Below are positions 1-26,190 of a DNA stretch of 64,000 nt, in pieces. The position numbers and the translations under genes are program-made. Source of the stretch: Capitulum mitella (lineage: Eukaryota; Arthropoda; Thecostraca; Pollicipedomorpha; Pollicipedidae). The notes beneath the pieces are model-generated. The model saw only the letters and a list, made by a program, of their open reading frames with translations. It did no database searches and had not been told where the DNA came from. Within the stretch, counting starts at the first letter, position 1; the number at the start of each line of letters is the position of its first letter. Where the stretch lies: NCBI GenBank assembly GCA_030062745.1, contig CP099844.1, forward strand, positions 22,134,596 through 22,198,595, written 5' to 3'.

Positions 1-184
1 ACCAGTGTAACTGAGAATCGTAGTAACATCGGTGGCTGGTAAGCATTATGCAGTCGAAGGTGGCGGTCGTCATAATACCATGGCGATTTGGGTCTCGTTT
101 TAGGTTCTCTCAGAAGTATATATGCTGTGTTAACTTGACATGTATGTACAAGTTTCGAGGAAATAACGTAAGTTATGGTCTGCA

Positions 185-350
185 CCCACAGGTGCAACCA
201 AATGGGGCCCAGGGGGACTGGGCCTCCCTTAGGCCTGCATTTTTTTGTGAAAACCATTGCACATCGTAGTCCCAGCAGGCAGATTTCACATGATTTCAGT
301 TCACAATGAACCCTGGGTCTCTGTTGAGAAAATTCTGGGCTAACAGTAAG
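185..350 (+). repeat. Dispersed repeat R, copy 1 (diverged)
   Basis: The stretch from 'gaaaaccattgcacatcgt' through 'atttcagttcacaatgaa' to 'gagaaaattctgggct' aligns with 30420-30600, which reads 'gaaaaccactgcacatcgt', 'atttcagttcacattgag' and 'aagaaaatcctggctg'. The shared block is about 150 bp. The C/G-rich arms ending in a CTGGCT(G/A)CGTCCCTG-type terminus resemble non-autonomous hAT-like elements of invertebrates, but this copy is too decayed to give its ends. Confidence 0.6.
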
Positions 351-1076
351 TTTTTGACCAGCTAAATTCCAGCCAATCCTCTCAAGGACTACCACCACTG
401 TAAAGAACATCATTCTCTTTCTATTCAGACATCTGGCTGTCTGAGTTTCTAGAAAAATAGCAATAAAACTGCAATCATAATGTACTATACATTACTACTG
501 TGCTGGGATTGGCAGATGGAGAATAACAATATCCCATGGCACTAAATGTAGTGCCTCAAAGGTTAAGGTTACTGACAGTAAAGATGTGTGATGACCCAGC
601 AGACATCCTCAAGCAGTTAATGGCATCACATATGTGAAAATTTCATTTTGCTGCCACAAATTGAATTTATAGCAACTGCTAAATTATTATATCATTGTCT
701 TATCATATTAGATGATTGTTGGGATATCTCCAATATTATTATGATATTGCTTGTTGTGCTCCACAACAACTAGATGTGTCAAATACCAGGATGTTGGAAA
801 TGGGGTTTTGGGTGGGGGTGTTATCATTATGCTCTTAAATCATTGTTACAGTGTCTTATATGATTGCTGTTATGATGGTAAATGGCAATATTATTGAATT
901 ATATGGTTGTGATACCTGATACAGTTATGTGGGATGCTCCCTGGATGGAGGGGGTTGTTTCACCCTTGATGTACTTGGAATGAAGGGATATAATAATACC
1001 TGGAATAATACAGTAATATCCGAAAGTAAGGGAGAGAAATATTGCGTCTCAGGTGCAGTCCTATGCCTCAGGTGTG

Positions 1077-1191
1077 GGATGGGCTACTAGAGGCCACAGG
1101 CCGATAAAGGGTGAGATTGGACTTGGCTCTGTCCATTAAAGAGGTTGTGAGAAGGGCAGTATTAGATAACATCTAAACAGGGGTTGTGTGC
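1077..1191 (+). repeat. Telomere-array-associated repeat, copy 1
   Basis: This roughly 115-bp sequence directly precedes a TTAGG array. It aligns with 28853-28951, which directly precedes the second telomere-like array in the same orientation. Shared blocks are 'ataaagggtg', 'gacttggct', 'aaagaggtt' and 'tagataa', in the same order and spacing. It is not coding. It looks like the 3' part of a mobile or subtelomeric repeat that terminates in telomeric DNA. Confidence 0.65.
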
Positions 1192-1292
1192 AGGTTAGGT
1201 TAGGTAAGGTTGGGTTGGGTTGGGTTGGGTTGGGTTAGGTTAGGTTAGGTTAGGTTAGGTTAGGTTAGGTTAGGTTAGGTTAGGTTAGGTTA
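1192..1292 (+). repeat. Interstitial telomere-type array (TTAGG)n
   Basis: About 20 tandem pentamers on the + strand: TTAGG with an inner run of about five TTGGG variants at the 5' side, then homogeneous TTAGG. (TTAGG)n is the ancestral arthropod telomere repeat. The array is interstitial, since ordinary sequence continues on both sides. Variants cluster at one end, as expected for a decaying insertion or a non-telomeric copy. Confidence 0.95.
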
Positions 1293-3194
1293 CCATTTTA
1301 GATTAGGTAATATGTTAGTTATTATTTCAGTCTGTTTGTTAATATTTTCCAATTTTGCATCAGGATTTCTTTCCCAGGTATTTTATTTCACTACTTTTTA
1401 ATTATTCTATTTGTGCATTCCTTTACCATTAAAATTGTATGTTTCCATGTTTATGATGTAAATAAGAATATTATTACTTACTTTTTATTTTAGAGATAAC
1501 TTCTATTTTTGTTAGTTGTTCCCAAATCATTTTTATCACTCTTGATTGGCGCTCAGGTTCGACCAACGACCAATCAGTGCCGAGATGTCAGTAAACAAAC
1601 CATTTAATGCAAAAATGTCAAAAATTCCCTATGTGAGCATCTGGCAACTGGTGCAGCATTGGCAGCGTAATCCATCAGGGGGTGGGAAATAATGTGTATT
1701 TCAGGTTTTTCAGCTGAAGTTGTTAGTACATTGTATCAACATTGCATTTCAAGTGCTATACAGCCACTGTTACGATCATTTTCCCTCAGTACAAGCACTC
1801 AGTCAAAATCTTACTGTTAACCAAATCCTGCCTGTATCCCTGGCTGCACCTATCAGCTTATAGCAATCAACATTTTGCACTAAGTATCTTTACACCTTGC
1901 AATGCACCATGTAACCATCATGCAATCAGTATCTGATTACCAGGATTCAGTATTCTAGACTGTATGGCAAAAGTGAGAGTTGTCCATTCTGACTCTTTAC
2001 TGGAAATTCCAGTGGAATGGGGAGGGGGAATGGGGTAGGTGCCTGCAGTGGAATTGACCTACTCAGGGGACATGTGCACTTCAGGTGGCCTCGGTATCCA
2101 TATGGTGCACTACAAATGTATGTCATGTGGTTTCAAGAAGCATTTGGTGAATGCCATCAAAGTATATTTTTTCAGGTGGCATTCTTTGACTGGTGATGCA
2201 GGCCATTGGTGTAAGTTATGGATGTGTTAACTTCTTTTGTGAACTTTGATGAAGTAAAAAATTAACTAGTTTTGCTTTTGAGGCAATGCTCACTGATTAT
2301 TTTCTTCATCATCTTTAGCAACTGTCAACATTCATTTGCTCTCATGGGTTTTCAGTAATGGGGTTTTAGGAAATGAGATTGTTAGGATGGCCTTTGGGTT
2401 CCTGTTTAGTCTTGATTCATTATCTGGTCTAAACAAGGGGTAGCTTTTTTCTGTTGCTCCCTGAGCTCCTCATTCTGTAAAATGTTAGTTTTGCTGTTAG
2501 TTGTGTTTGTCTGTGATGTGTCGAACACTATCAGAGATTGACAGGTCATAAATGGCGTACAGTATTTAAGAACTTAAGCCAAATTTCTATGATTTGGATA
2601 AGAATGTCAGCTTTGTGTAAATGCACTGTCCATGTGTTATGCATGCAGTGCATGTATTTATGCATACTTTTATTGTATGCTTGTAGCACAAGAATGCTTA
2701 ACCAGTTTCATTTTGGTGGTAGTGTCAGTTAATATCCTTTTCAGAAGTTCTTTTCTACACAAAATATGCAGTTCTCTGCAAGCTGTGATCCAGGACATAG
2801 GACAGTTGGCAACACATTTTGAAGGTAGTTCATAAGCCTACTAAATAGCCAAAAGAAATGCATACATCTGAAGAAATATTCACGTTAATATGTCACACAG
2901 AAGGGGATTGTGCGCTGAGACCTGTTTGATGTGGCCGGAGAAAAGGGTTTGGCATGCAGTGCATAATGAGAACAGCATCAGTGGCAAAAGGAAAAAAGTC
3001 CTGATAGTTCATTGCGCTGCCTTTGGCGATGCAGCGAGAGCTCGCCCCAGCTAGATGCATTTGTACACAGCTAGTGGCCAGTCGAGGCAGAGGTGGTGCG
3101 CGATATATCCGCTCCGTGGCGCGACCAGGACCAGTGAATCAGCGCGGTGACCGTCGCGGTGTGGTCGCTTCCAGAGGCGCACGCCGTGCCCGCA

Positions 3195-4452
3195 ATGGAC
3201 CTGACGGAGGCGCTCGAGCTGGCGCGTTCGCTGCGTGTGCCTCCCATCCACTTGCCGGAGGACCGGCCGTACACGTCAGACGATTTTCCTTCGCGATCGC
3301 GCTGCCACGGCGGCCGGTGCGCGCCGCCTGGCCGAGCAGCTGCACCAGCTGCCGCCCGAGCGGGCGCCGGCCGCCGCCGAGCTGCTGGCCGAGGCGCTGC
3401 TGGTGGTGGCCGAGCGGCAGCCGGGCCGACCCTGGAGCTCGTCCGAGGAGGCGGCGGCCGCCGCCGAGCTGGGCCGCGCGCTGCTCGGCGCCGCCGGCGC
3501 CAGCAGCCTGCAGCAGCTGGCCTCGGTCACGGCGCCGGACCCGCGCGCGGAGCCGGCGGCGCGGGCGGTGCGCGCGCTGGCGGAGCAGCTGCGGCCGGGG
3601 GAGTGGCGGCGCCGGCCGGCCGCCGCGGCCGCGCTCGTCTGGCTGCTGGAGCTGAGCGGCGGCGCGGCGCCGGCGGAGCGGCTGCCGGCGCTGCTGCCGC
3701 CGGCGCTGCTGCTGGCCGACGACTGGGAGCCGCGTCACCAGCTGCTGGGCGCCCGCTGCCTGGCGCGCCTGCTGCACGCCGTGCCGCGCGCGCGGCTGCG
3801 CCAGTTTGGCCGCGCGGACGTGGTGCGCGCCGCGCTGGAGCGGCTCTGCCTCGGCCGGCAGCCGGAGGTGGCCGCGCGGGCGTTCCCGGCGCTGCTCGCC
3901 GCGCTCGACGCCACCGAAGAGCGGCCCGACGACGGCGCCGACGCCACCGCCGCGTACCACCGGCACATGCAGCGGCTGCTGTTCACGCTGGGCACGGAGA
4001 GCGCGCCGGCGATGCGGCTCGTCTGCCTGGACCACCTGGAGGCGGTGCTGGTCCGGCTGCGGTTGGACAGCGTCCGCTGGCTGCGGCTGACGCTGGACGC
4101 GCTGGCCGCCTGCGTGGAGGTGGCCGCCGACGACTGGCCGCTGCTGGTGGCCGTGCTGCGCGCGCTGGCGCGGCTGGCGGAGGTGGCGCGGCCGCGGCTG
4201 GCCGCGCACGATCCGGCCGCCGGCTTCCTGTTAGCTAGGATCGGCTATGACGTGACGGCGGAGGACGCCCGGCCGCCCGATGGGCTCCGGGACGACCTGG
4301 TCCGGGTCATGGTCCGGTTCGCGGACGCGCCTGGCTCGCGGCTGGGACGGCAGTGGAGCGAGCTTCTGGCGGCGGCCGGCGACCTGCCCGCCGGCTTCAG
4401 AGCGCTCCTGAAAGAAGTCTGCGCTCACGCGGGCGAGCGCGCGCCAGAGTGA
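3195..4452 (+). CDS. TELO2-interacting protein 2 (TTI2), with an apparent one-base frame break
   Basis: TTI2 is the third subunit of the TTT (TELO2-TTI1-TTI2) co-chaperone, which stabilises PIKK kinases such as mTOR, ATM and ATR. It is a helical HEAT-like protein. The start is the ATG at 3195 (context gcaATGG), giving an N-terminus with MDLTEALELARSL and a PEDRPYTSDDF segment. At about 3294 the reading frame must move by +1 to continue into the long frame that ends at TGA 4452. That frame holds the family signature around LLLADDWEPRHQLLGARCL, the helical repeats and a C-terminal LLKEVCAHAG. Skipping one base gives 418 residues, somewhat shorter than the human protein. The coding region is about 75% GC, has no visible intron and lies 1 kb upstream of EIF2B2 on the same strand. 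The family call is from recalled motifs. Confidence 0.8.
3283..3300 (+). other. Frame break in TTI2
   Basis: The N-terminal frame reads TSDDFPS up to 3293. The long downstream frame begins as DRAATAAGARRLAEQL from 3295. One base (for example C3294) is in excess. There is no room for an intron, and no ATG opens the downstream frame before its conserved part. It could be an assembly error, a pseudogenising indel or a ribosomal +1 shift. Confidence 0.7.
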
Positions 4453-4590
4453 CTCTCTCGTCTACAGGTGTGCCTGTCGGAGAAACTGTAGGAATCTGCG
4501 ATTATTCAGGCGGAGTGGGCGAGTGTAGCGAGCGATTGGAGTCATGCAGTCGATGAAAGGCAAACTTCTTCTGTCAGACGTGTTGTAATT

Positions 4591-4728
4591 CATGCACATC
4601 TCTTGAATCATGGGTAGAGGGCCAGCAGTCTTATCAAACAAAGAAATACCGTTAAGTCTCATACACATCTCTTGCATTACGGGTATAGGACCAGCAGTCT
4701 TGATGCAGAAAGAAATATCGTAAGGTCA
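4591..4728. repeat. 69-bp tandem duplication
   Basis: Two diverged copies start at 4591 and 4660. Both contain 'acacatctcttg' or 'gcacatctcttg', then a 'gggta' block, 'ccagcagtctt' and 'aagaaata'. The duplication lies just downstream of TTI2, probably in its 3' flank. No coding role is visible. Confidence 0.75.
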
Positions 4729-5390
4729 TTCATTACTTTTCAGGCCATTCGCTCATAATGCCATTCTGTCGCATTCAGCGCGTGCTCTAGAGTCGTGCGA
4801 AGACGCACAAACTGTTTACATGATCATTGTGGGATGTAGTACTACATAGGTCACGATTTTTTATAGCGTTTATACCAACTGGCTTTGTTCGTAGGTACCT
4901 CGAACCCATTGTTTTTAGTTAATTGCACCAAGAGTGTAGGGTCATGTCGTGAATCACCTGAACGACTTTCATGTCAAAGATTCATTTCGATGGTCGTCTT
5001 ATTGCCGCAGCCATTTTTTGGTCGGGAGTCAGTGCACTTGCAGCATGTGAAGGCTGTCCGTTCCAATGAGTTTTTACCGAAAGTTATGCCGTGGTCCTGC
5101 GTGTGTATTGTTACATTAGTCACCGAAACTGTTTTGTTCCCAAACATTTTACCAAAAACGGCAGAAAAAGAATTTGACAACGCATTAAGACCCCGAAGTT
5201 CCATGCGGAGTGCACTGATATAGGCGAGAAGGAGTGTGATGCTTGCAGTTAAAATATTTGCGCATTGATTACGTCATTGTTGAACCCATGTGGGATGACT
5301 CCATGGCTGCACATATTTTGAATGAACTTATCTCCGTTTCAGTCTGCAGTTTGCCTGTTCTCCTGCCTCAGTTCCATTTCCCCGTTTCAG
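4729..5390. other. Intergenic or 5' intron between TTI2 and EIF2B2
   Basis: About 660 bp without a recognisable gene. An open frame at 4885-5223 does not resemble a known protein. A pyrimidine-rich tract ending in 'cccgtttcag' at 5381-5390 makes a good splice acceptor just upstream of the EIF2B2 start, so the EIF2B2 5' UTR may be spliced here. Confidence 0.5.
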
Positions 5391-5427
5391 GTCGGCCGTT
5401 TGACGCAGTGACGTCACTGAGCTCGCG

Positions 5428-6490
5428 ATGGACGAACTGGACGCCGCCGCCGAGAAGCTGGTGGCCGAGTTCCTGAGCGTGAGCCGGCAGCGGCGGGGCG
5501 AGTCGAGTCGCCAGGTGGCGGACCGCACGCTGCAGCTGCTCGGCCAGCTGGTGGCCGAGCCCGGCTGGCAACAGACGAGCCAGCTGGTCGACACTCTGCG
5601 CGCCGTCGGCCGCCGGCTGGCCGCCGAGCTGCCGACGGAGCCGGCCGTGCGCACGCTCGTCTGCCGCCTGCTCAAGATCACGCGCGAGGAGCACGAGGCG
5701 AAGCGGCGCGGCGCGCAGAGCCAGGTGGACTCGCTCCACCGGCGGCTGACGAGGAACCGCTCGGAGCCGGGTGGCCTCGACCTGGAGCACGAGGTGGCCG
5801 GCCTGCGGGACGACCTGCAGGCGGCGCTCGCCGAGCTGCGCGCCGAGCTGGAGGGCAGCGCCGAGAACATCGCGCGCGAGGCGCCCAGCCACATCCACGC
5901 CGACGACGTGGTGCTCACGGCCGGCGGCTCGCGCACCGTGCTCGAGTTCCTGCGGCGCGCCGCGCGCGACCGCGCCTTCCACGTGATCGTGGTCGAGGGC
6001 GCGCCGTTTCTGCCGCGGCCACGCGGCGGCGCGCTCGCTGGCCGCGCTGTCGCGCCGCGTCCAGGTGACCGTCATCGCCGAGTCGGCCGCGTTCGCCATG
6101 CTGGCGCGCGTCAACAAGGTGGTCCTCGGCGCGCAGACGGTGCTCGCCGACGGCGGCCTGCGCGCCGCGTGCGGCTCGCACGCGCTCGCGCTGGCCGCCA
6201 GCTTCCACTCGGTGCCGGTGATCGTGTGCGCGCCGGCGTACAAGCTGTCGCCGCAGTTCCACGGCGGCGACCGGCAGGAGGACTTCGACCACTACGTCTC
6301 GCCGGAGCCGGTGCTGTCGTACGCCGAGGGCGAGCTGGTGGGCCGCGCGCGCGTCGCCTGTCCCGTGTTCGACTACGTGCCGCCCGAGCTGGTGACGCTG
6401 TACGTCACGCACACGGGCGGCACCTCGCCCTGGTACGTGCACCGCCTGCTGAACGAGTACTACGACCCGGACGACCTGGTGCTGGTGTGA
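5428..6490 (+). CDS. Translation initiation factor eIF2B subunit beta, with an apparent one-base frame break
   Basis: This is the regulatory beta subunit of eIF2B, the GTP exchange factor for eIF2 and the sensor of eIF2-alpha phosphorylation. The ATG at 5428 begins MDELDAAAEKLVAEFL. The first frame runs through the helical N-domain and the start of the Rossmann-like domain (DDVVLTAGGSRTVLEFL, then FHVIVVEGAPF) to about 6009. The second frame runs from 6011: CRGHAAARSLAAL, then ARVNKVVLGAQTVLADGG, PVIVCAPAYKLSPQF, CPVFDYVPPELVTLY and a terminal LLNEYYDPDDLVLV, with stop at 6488-6490. Removing one base at about 6010 joins family-conserved residues exactly and gives 353 aa, close to the usual length of about 350. 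The coding region is intronless and very GC-rich. Confidence 0.93.
6001..6016 (+). other. Frame break in EIF2B2
   Basis: The sequence reads GCG CCG TTT then C then TGC CGC GGC CAC. The upstream frame ends in APF and the downstream frame starts in CRGH. In the eIF2B-beta family the corresponding residues are adjacent, so one base (C6010) is extra. An intron is excluded because only one nucleotide separates the two conserved segments. Confidence 0.85.
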
Positions 6491-7300
6491 GCGCGGCGTC
6501 CTCGGCGCCGTCCCGCGCCCGGGCGGCCCGCCAGGTCGCCGCTGTCGTCCTGGCGGCTGAGCGTTGAGGTCAGTCCGCGTGGGTCCCCGTCAGTCGCGGC
6601 GACCTCTCCCAGTCACCGCCGGGCGGTCGTCCGGCGGGTCGTCCCGGCCCTGGATGCCGTGGACCGAAGAGCGCGTGCCACCTCGCCGACTCGAGGCAGC
6701 CCGGCGGCAAAGGCGCGCGGGTCGGCGGTGGTGGTCACAGGCTGCCTGTTGGTGTGGGCTTTTCACGTTCAGGTGGATGTTTCTTGGATTTCATGGGTTC
6801 CGTCCGATTTCATTGTTTGGCGTAGTGGGACATGCGAGGAAAATGCAAAAAATGTGCTGGCACATGTACCAAACATCAGTAACTTGCGATAAACGTAGGT
6901 ATCTGAAGAACAGAATTAGTGTCAGTTTCCCTGCAATGCTTGTATTGGCCACTACGACCTGTATTAATCGATACCCGGATTGCTGTTGCGCTCTCCTTAG
7001 AACTGCTAACCACCAGTTACTGCGGACTAAAATGAATGACAACGCCGTTATCAGCTCGGTGAAGGCCGTCTTTGCTGACCTATGCAACCAGCTCCCTCCC
7101 ATGAACGCTCCATGTGCCACACGCGCACCCACAATCAAGTTCGTTGAACATTCGCCGAGACATTTTTAACGTTTTTTTTTCTAAAGGCTGGTTCAGGGTT
7201 GTTTTCGTGACGTCCGGGCCTTGTCGGACAACACGAATCCACTCATTCAGTCTCCACAGACGTCAATGATTTTAGCAAAACGTTCCTTCTCGTCGTCGTC
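6491..7300. other. EIF2B2 3' flank, no gene recognised
   Basis: The GC-rich tail to about 6740 may be the EIF2B2 3' UTR. Beyond that composition becomes balanced. Several open frames of 75-200 codons on both strands show no family resemblance and end at random. No clear AATAAA signal was seen. Confidence 0.4.
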
Positions 7301-7310
7301 CCCGCGCATG

Positions 7311-7320
7311 TATATAAATA
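7311..7320 (+). promoter_or_regulatory. Possible TATA box
   Basis: TATATAAATA on the + strand, about 58 bp upstream of an ATG at 7378 in fair context (cagaATGG). The spacing suits a TATA-driven transcript starting near 7345. No transcript evidence is available. Confidence 0.35.
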
Positions 7321-7377
7321 GATCACAGTCTGAGAACACACCGACCGGCTGCCGCTATCACGCACCAGCATCACAGA

Positions 7378-7632
7378 ATGGACCAGCCGGCCGCCGAGGT
7401 AGTACAACGGGCGATAAAACTCCACCGGACGCGGCCGAAACACGAACGAAGGGCGGACGAGGGGCGGCACTCTCGACTGGGACCCCACGGGACGCAGCGG
7501 GCCCATCCGACGGAGGACCCAGCAGCACCAGCACCGCTCGCAGCACGCCGCGAGCGATACCCTGGTTGCACTCCTTTGTGCTGCTATCCATGCAAACAAC
7601 CACTAAAGCAAGACCCTACCAAATCTAACTGA
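7378..7632 (+). CDS. Doubtful small basic ORF (84 aa)
   Basis: The ORF begins with a real ATG downstream of a TATA-like sequence and reads MDQPAAEVVQRAIKLHRTRP, followed by an Arg/His/Pro-rich stretch and a Cys-containing tail. It has no signal peptide, transmembrane segment or known domain. The same DNA is open in other frames on both strands, which is a sign of GC-rich chance. It could be a first exon, a small protein or nothing. Confidence 0.15.
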   Translation: MDQPAAEVVQRAIKLHRTRPKHERRADEGRHSRLGPHGTQRAHPTEDPAAPAPLAARRERYPGCTPLCCYPCKQPLKQDPTKSN

Positions 7633-7957
7633 CGAGGCGGAATAACTGGAAGTGAGGTGGTACGAACCGTTACAATGAAGTAAATATGCTTTGGGGTCAC
7701 AGTCGCAAAACGCAGGTCACGAATGGGGACGAGGTAGACGCAGAAATTAATGCCCGCACAGCTTCACAACGCGAGCAACAAAGGTTTGCGTGCAACCTGA
7801 AGCGGAATGGGCAACGGCAGACCTGTTCCCTTCATTGCGAGTATTCAGTAGACCAGCCCGTATGGACACAAGTCCGGTAGAAAACAACCCACCTGGTCTT
7901 GGAGCCCAAGCGTAATTCTTTTCTTTGGTTTTTTGGCAAGAACAGCGCCGGCCCCAT

Positions 7958-24583
<16,626 letters not shown>

Positions 24584-25918
24584 TCTGATGTTCTTGCGTG
24601 GGCTATCCCACAATTATGAATTATGATTCAGTAATTTCCGTCGCCAAATTCAATGCATGGTTCTGAAGCAGAGCAAAAAGTTCATGTTATTCTCAGTGAA
24701 AATACAGCAGCAAGGTTTTTCACCTACCCTACGCACGCAAATACAAGCACACAAGCAGGCAGAATGTATTGAGAAAACCACTCATAACACAATGAAAAAT
24801 CTAGAACTGTCTGCTTATGAACGAAAACCCATGTATGGAAAGAATTCCTTGGGACTGAAAATCCAAGCATATCAACATCTGCCATGAGTCTGAGTTCTGT
24901 AAAATATCCCACGAACATTTGGGCTTAATGAAAACAATCCAGCTGTTACAATATAAAACGTCCTTGGAGCAAGGTCAGCACGAGCTCTGTTTAGCACTCA
25001 ATGCATGAGTAGCCGACATCGACGTTTACATCACAATGTCATCTCGGACGTCATGTCATCATTACGTCACCACACAAAACATCAGGTGCAGAGATATCAC
25101 CAAAATGGCTTTGTTAAAATAACTTAGTAGTATCATAAAAATTGTTGAAGCTTGCAACGCGTACGAATTGTGTTTCATGCATTTCTTCCATGCAAATACG
25201 AAAAGTCCTACAAATCCAAGTTATAACGCTACCCCCCAAAAAATCGGTCCGATTGAAATCACAGGCCAGTGTTCTCAATTCCACCTCTGGCAAGGGTCAG
25301 TTTCTGGTGGTTCCACCGCAGCAGATCCTCGGACCGTCACTGGGATGGGTGCCGGAACATCAGCTGGCGGTGGTTTGGGGACTTCCATCACGGTGGTCGC
25401 GGAACCGTCACTGAGCTGGATCTCGAGCCATTGATCGGCGGCGGTTTAACGATTCTGACCACAGAGGGTCCCGGATCAGTCGTCCGAACCGACGGCTGAC
25501 AAAAGTCAACCTTCAGCGCCACCTGTGACGGCCGTGTTAGTGAGCGACACTGGCAATGGTTCCGGGGACCCTCTCTCTCCTCTTTCCCACTGGCAATTGG
25601 CACATAAGAAGGCGCGACTCCACACTGGTTGCGTCCTGGAGAGCTATGCTCAGGTGGAATGTCCCGGCGTGGCATCACCGCCTCCGACAATAACATTCGG
25701 ACATCACGCGTCCTATTGTTCCTACACCTTACTGGCTGACACGGCCACGCACGGCAAACGTGGCACCGCGCAGCGGGAAAACTCCGCAGTTCTTAGTGGG
25801 GGCCCGCAGTGTGGGTCACGACTTCAACCAAGATAAGCACATTTGCACGTCAGCCACAGAAACAAAACCTGCGAATGCCTGAATTAAAACCAGATATCAA
25901 TGCATAGTGAAAGGCTGG
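24584..25918. other. Upstream of the BTB exon; probable promoter/5' UTR side and repeats
   Basis: No gene was recognised. Non-coding AT-rich sequence directly precedes the BTB start codon. From about 25250 to 25500 there is a Gly/Pro-coding-like, GGTGG-rich stretch open on both strands, with no identifiable domain. Confidence 0.4.
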
Positions 25919-26190
25919 GACCAGGGAGGCCGATTTTTATTAATGATGGGGGGAGCGGCGAACCCAGGGTGCGATAATCTTACCTCCCCCAAATGTAGGC
26001 TTCTCAGCATATTTAACCCACTGTATTTTGACCAGTGGAAATTTATAAGTTTTTTGTTTGTTACCATTTATCAAATGAAAAATTACATTTCTTTGGATGC
26101 CCAAACCAACACATGGGGACCCAAATCAACAGTGGGTAAGCCACGTTTCTTTTGCCTTCTCAAAAGAAAATAAATTGACATCCCTGGTTA
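25919..26190 (+). repeat. Dispersed repeat S, copy 1 (internally shortened)
   Basis: Contains 'ctcccccaaatgtaggcttc', 'tattttgaccagtggaaatt', 'tatcaaatgaaaaattacat', 'acccaaatcaacagtggg' and 'tctcaaaagaa'. These match, in order, the copies at 30715-31990 and 34290-34680 (reverse). The middle section with GATA units is absent here. Confidence 0.75.

Larger units (their letters stand above)
1..3000. other. AT-rich, CpG-poor non-coding block
   Basis: No ORF here resembles a known protein; the longest are about 60-75 codons and are not supported by composition or splice sites. The block is rich in T and A and poor in CG dinucleotides, in sharp contrast to the genes that start at 3.2 kb. It carries a dispersed-repeat fragment near 185-350 and a TTAGG array at 1192-1292. 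A similar block lies at about 26.0-29.7 kb. Confidence 0.6.

Noticed and set aside
4885-5223. 112-codon + strand frame between TTI2 and EIF2B2
   Set aside because: No homology recognised, and the opposite strand is also open over most of it.
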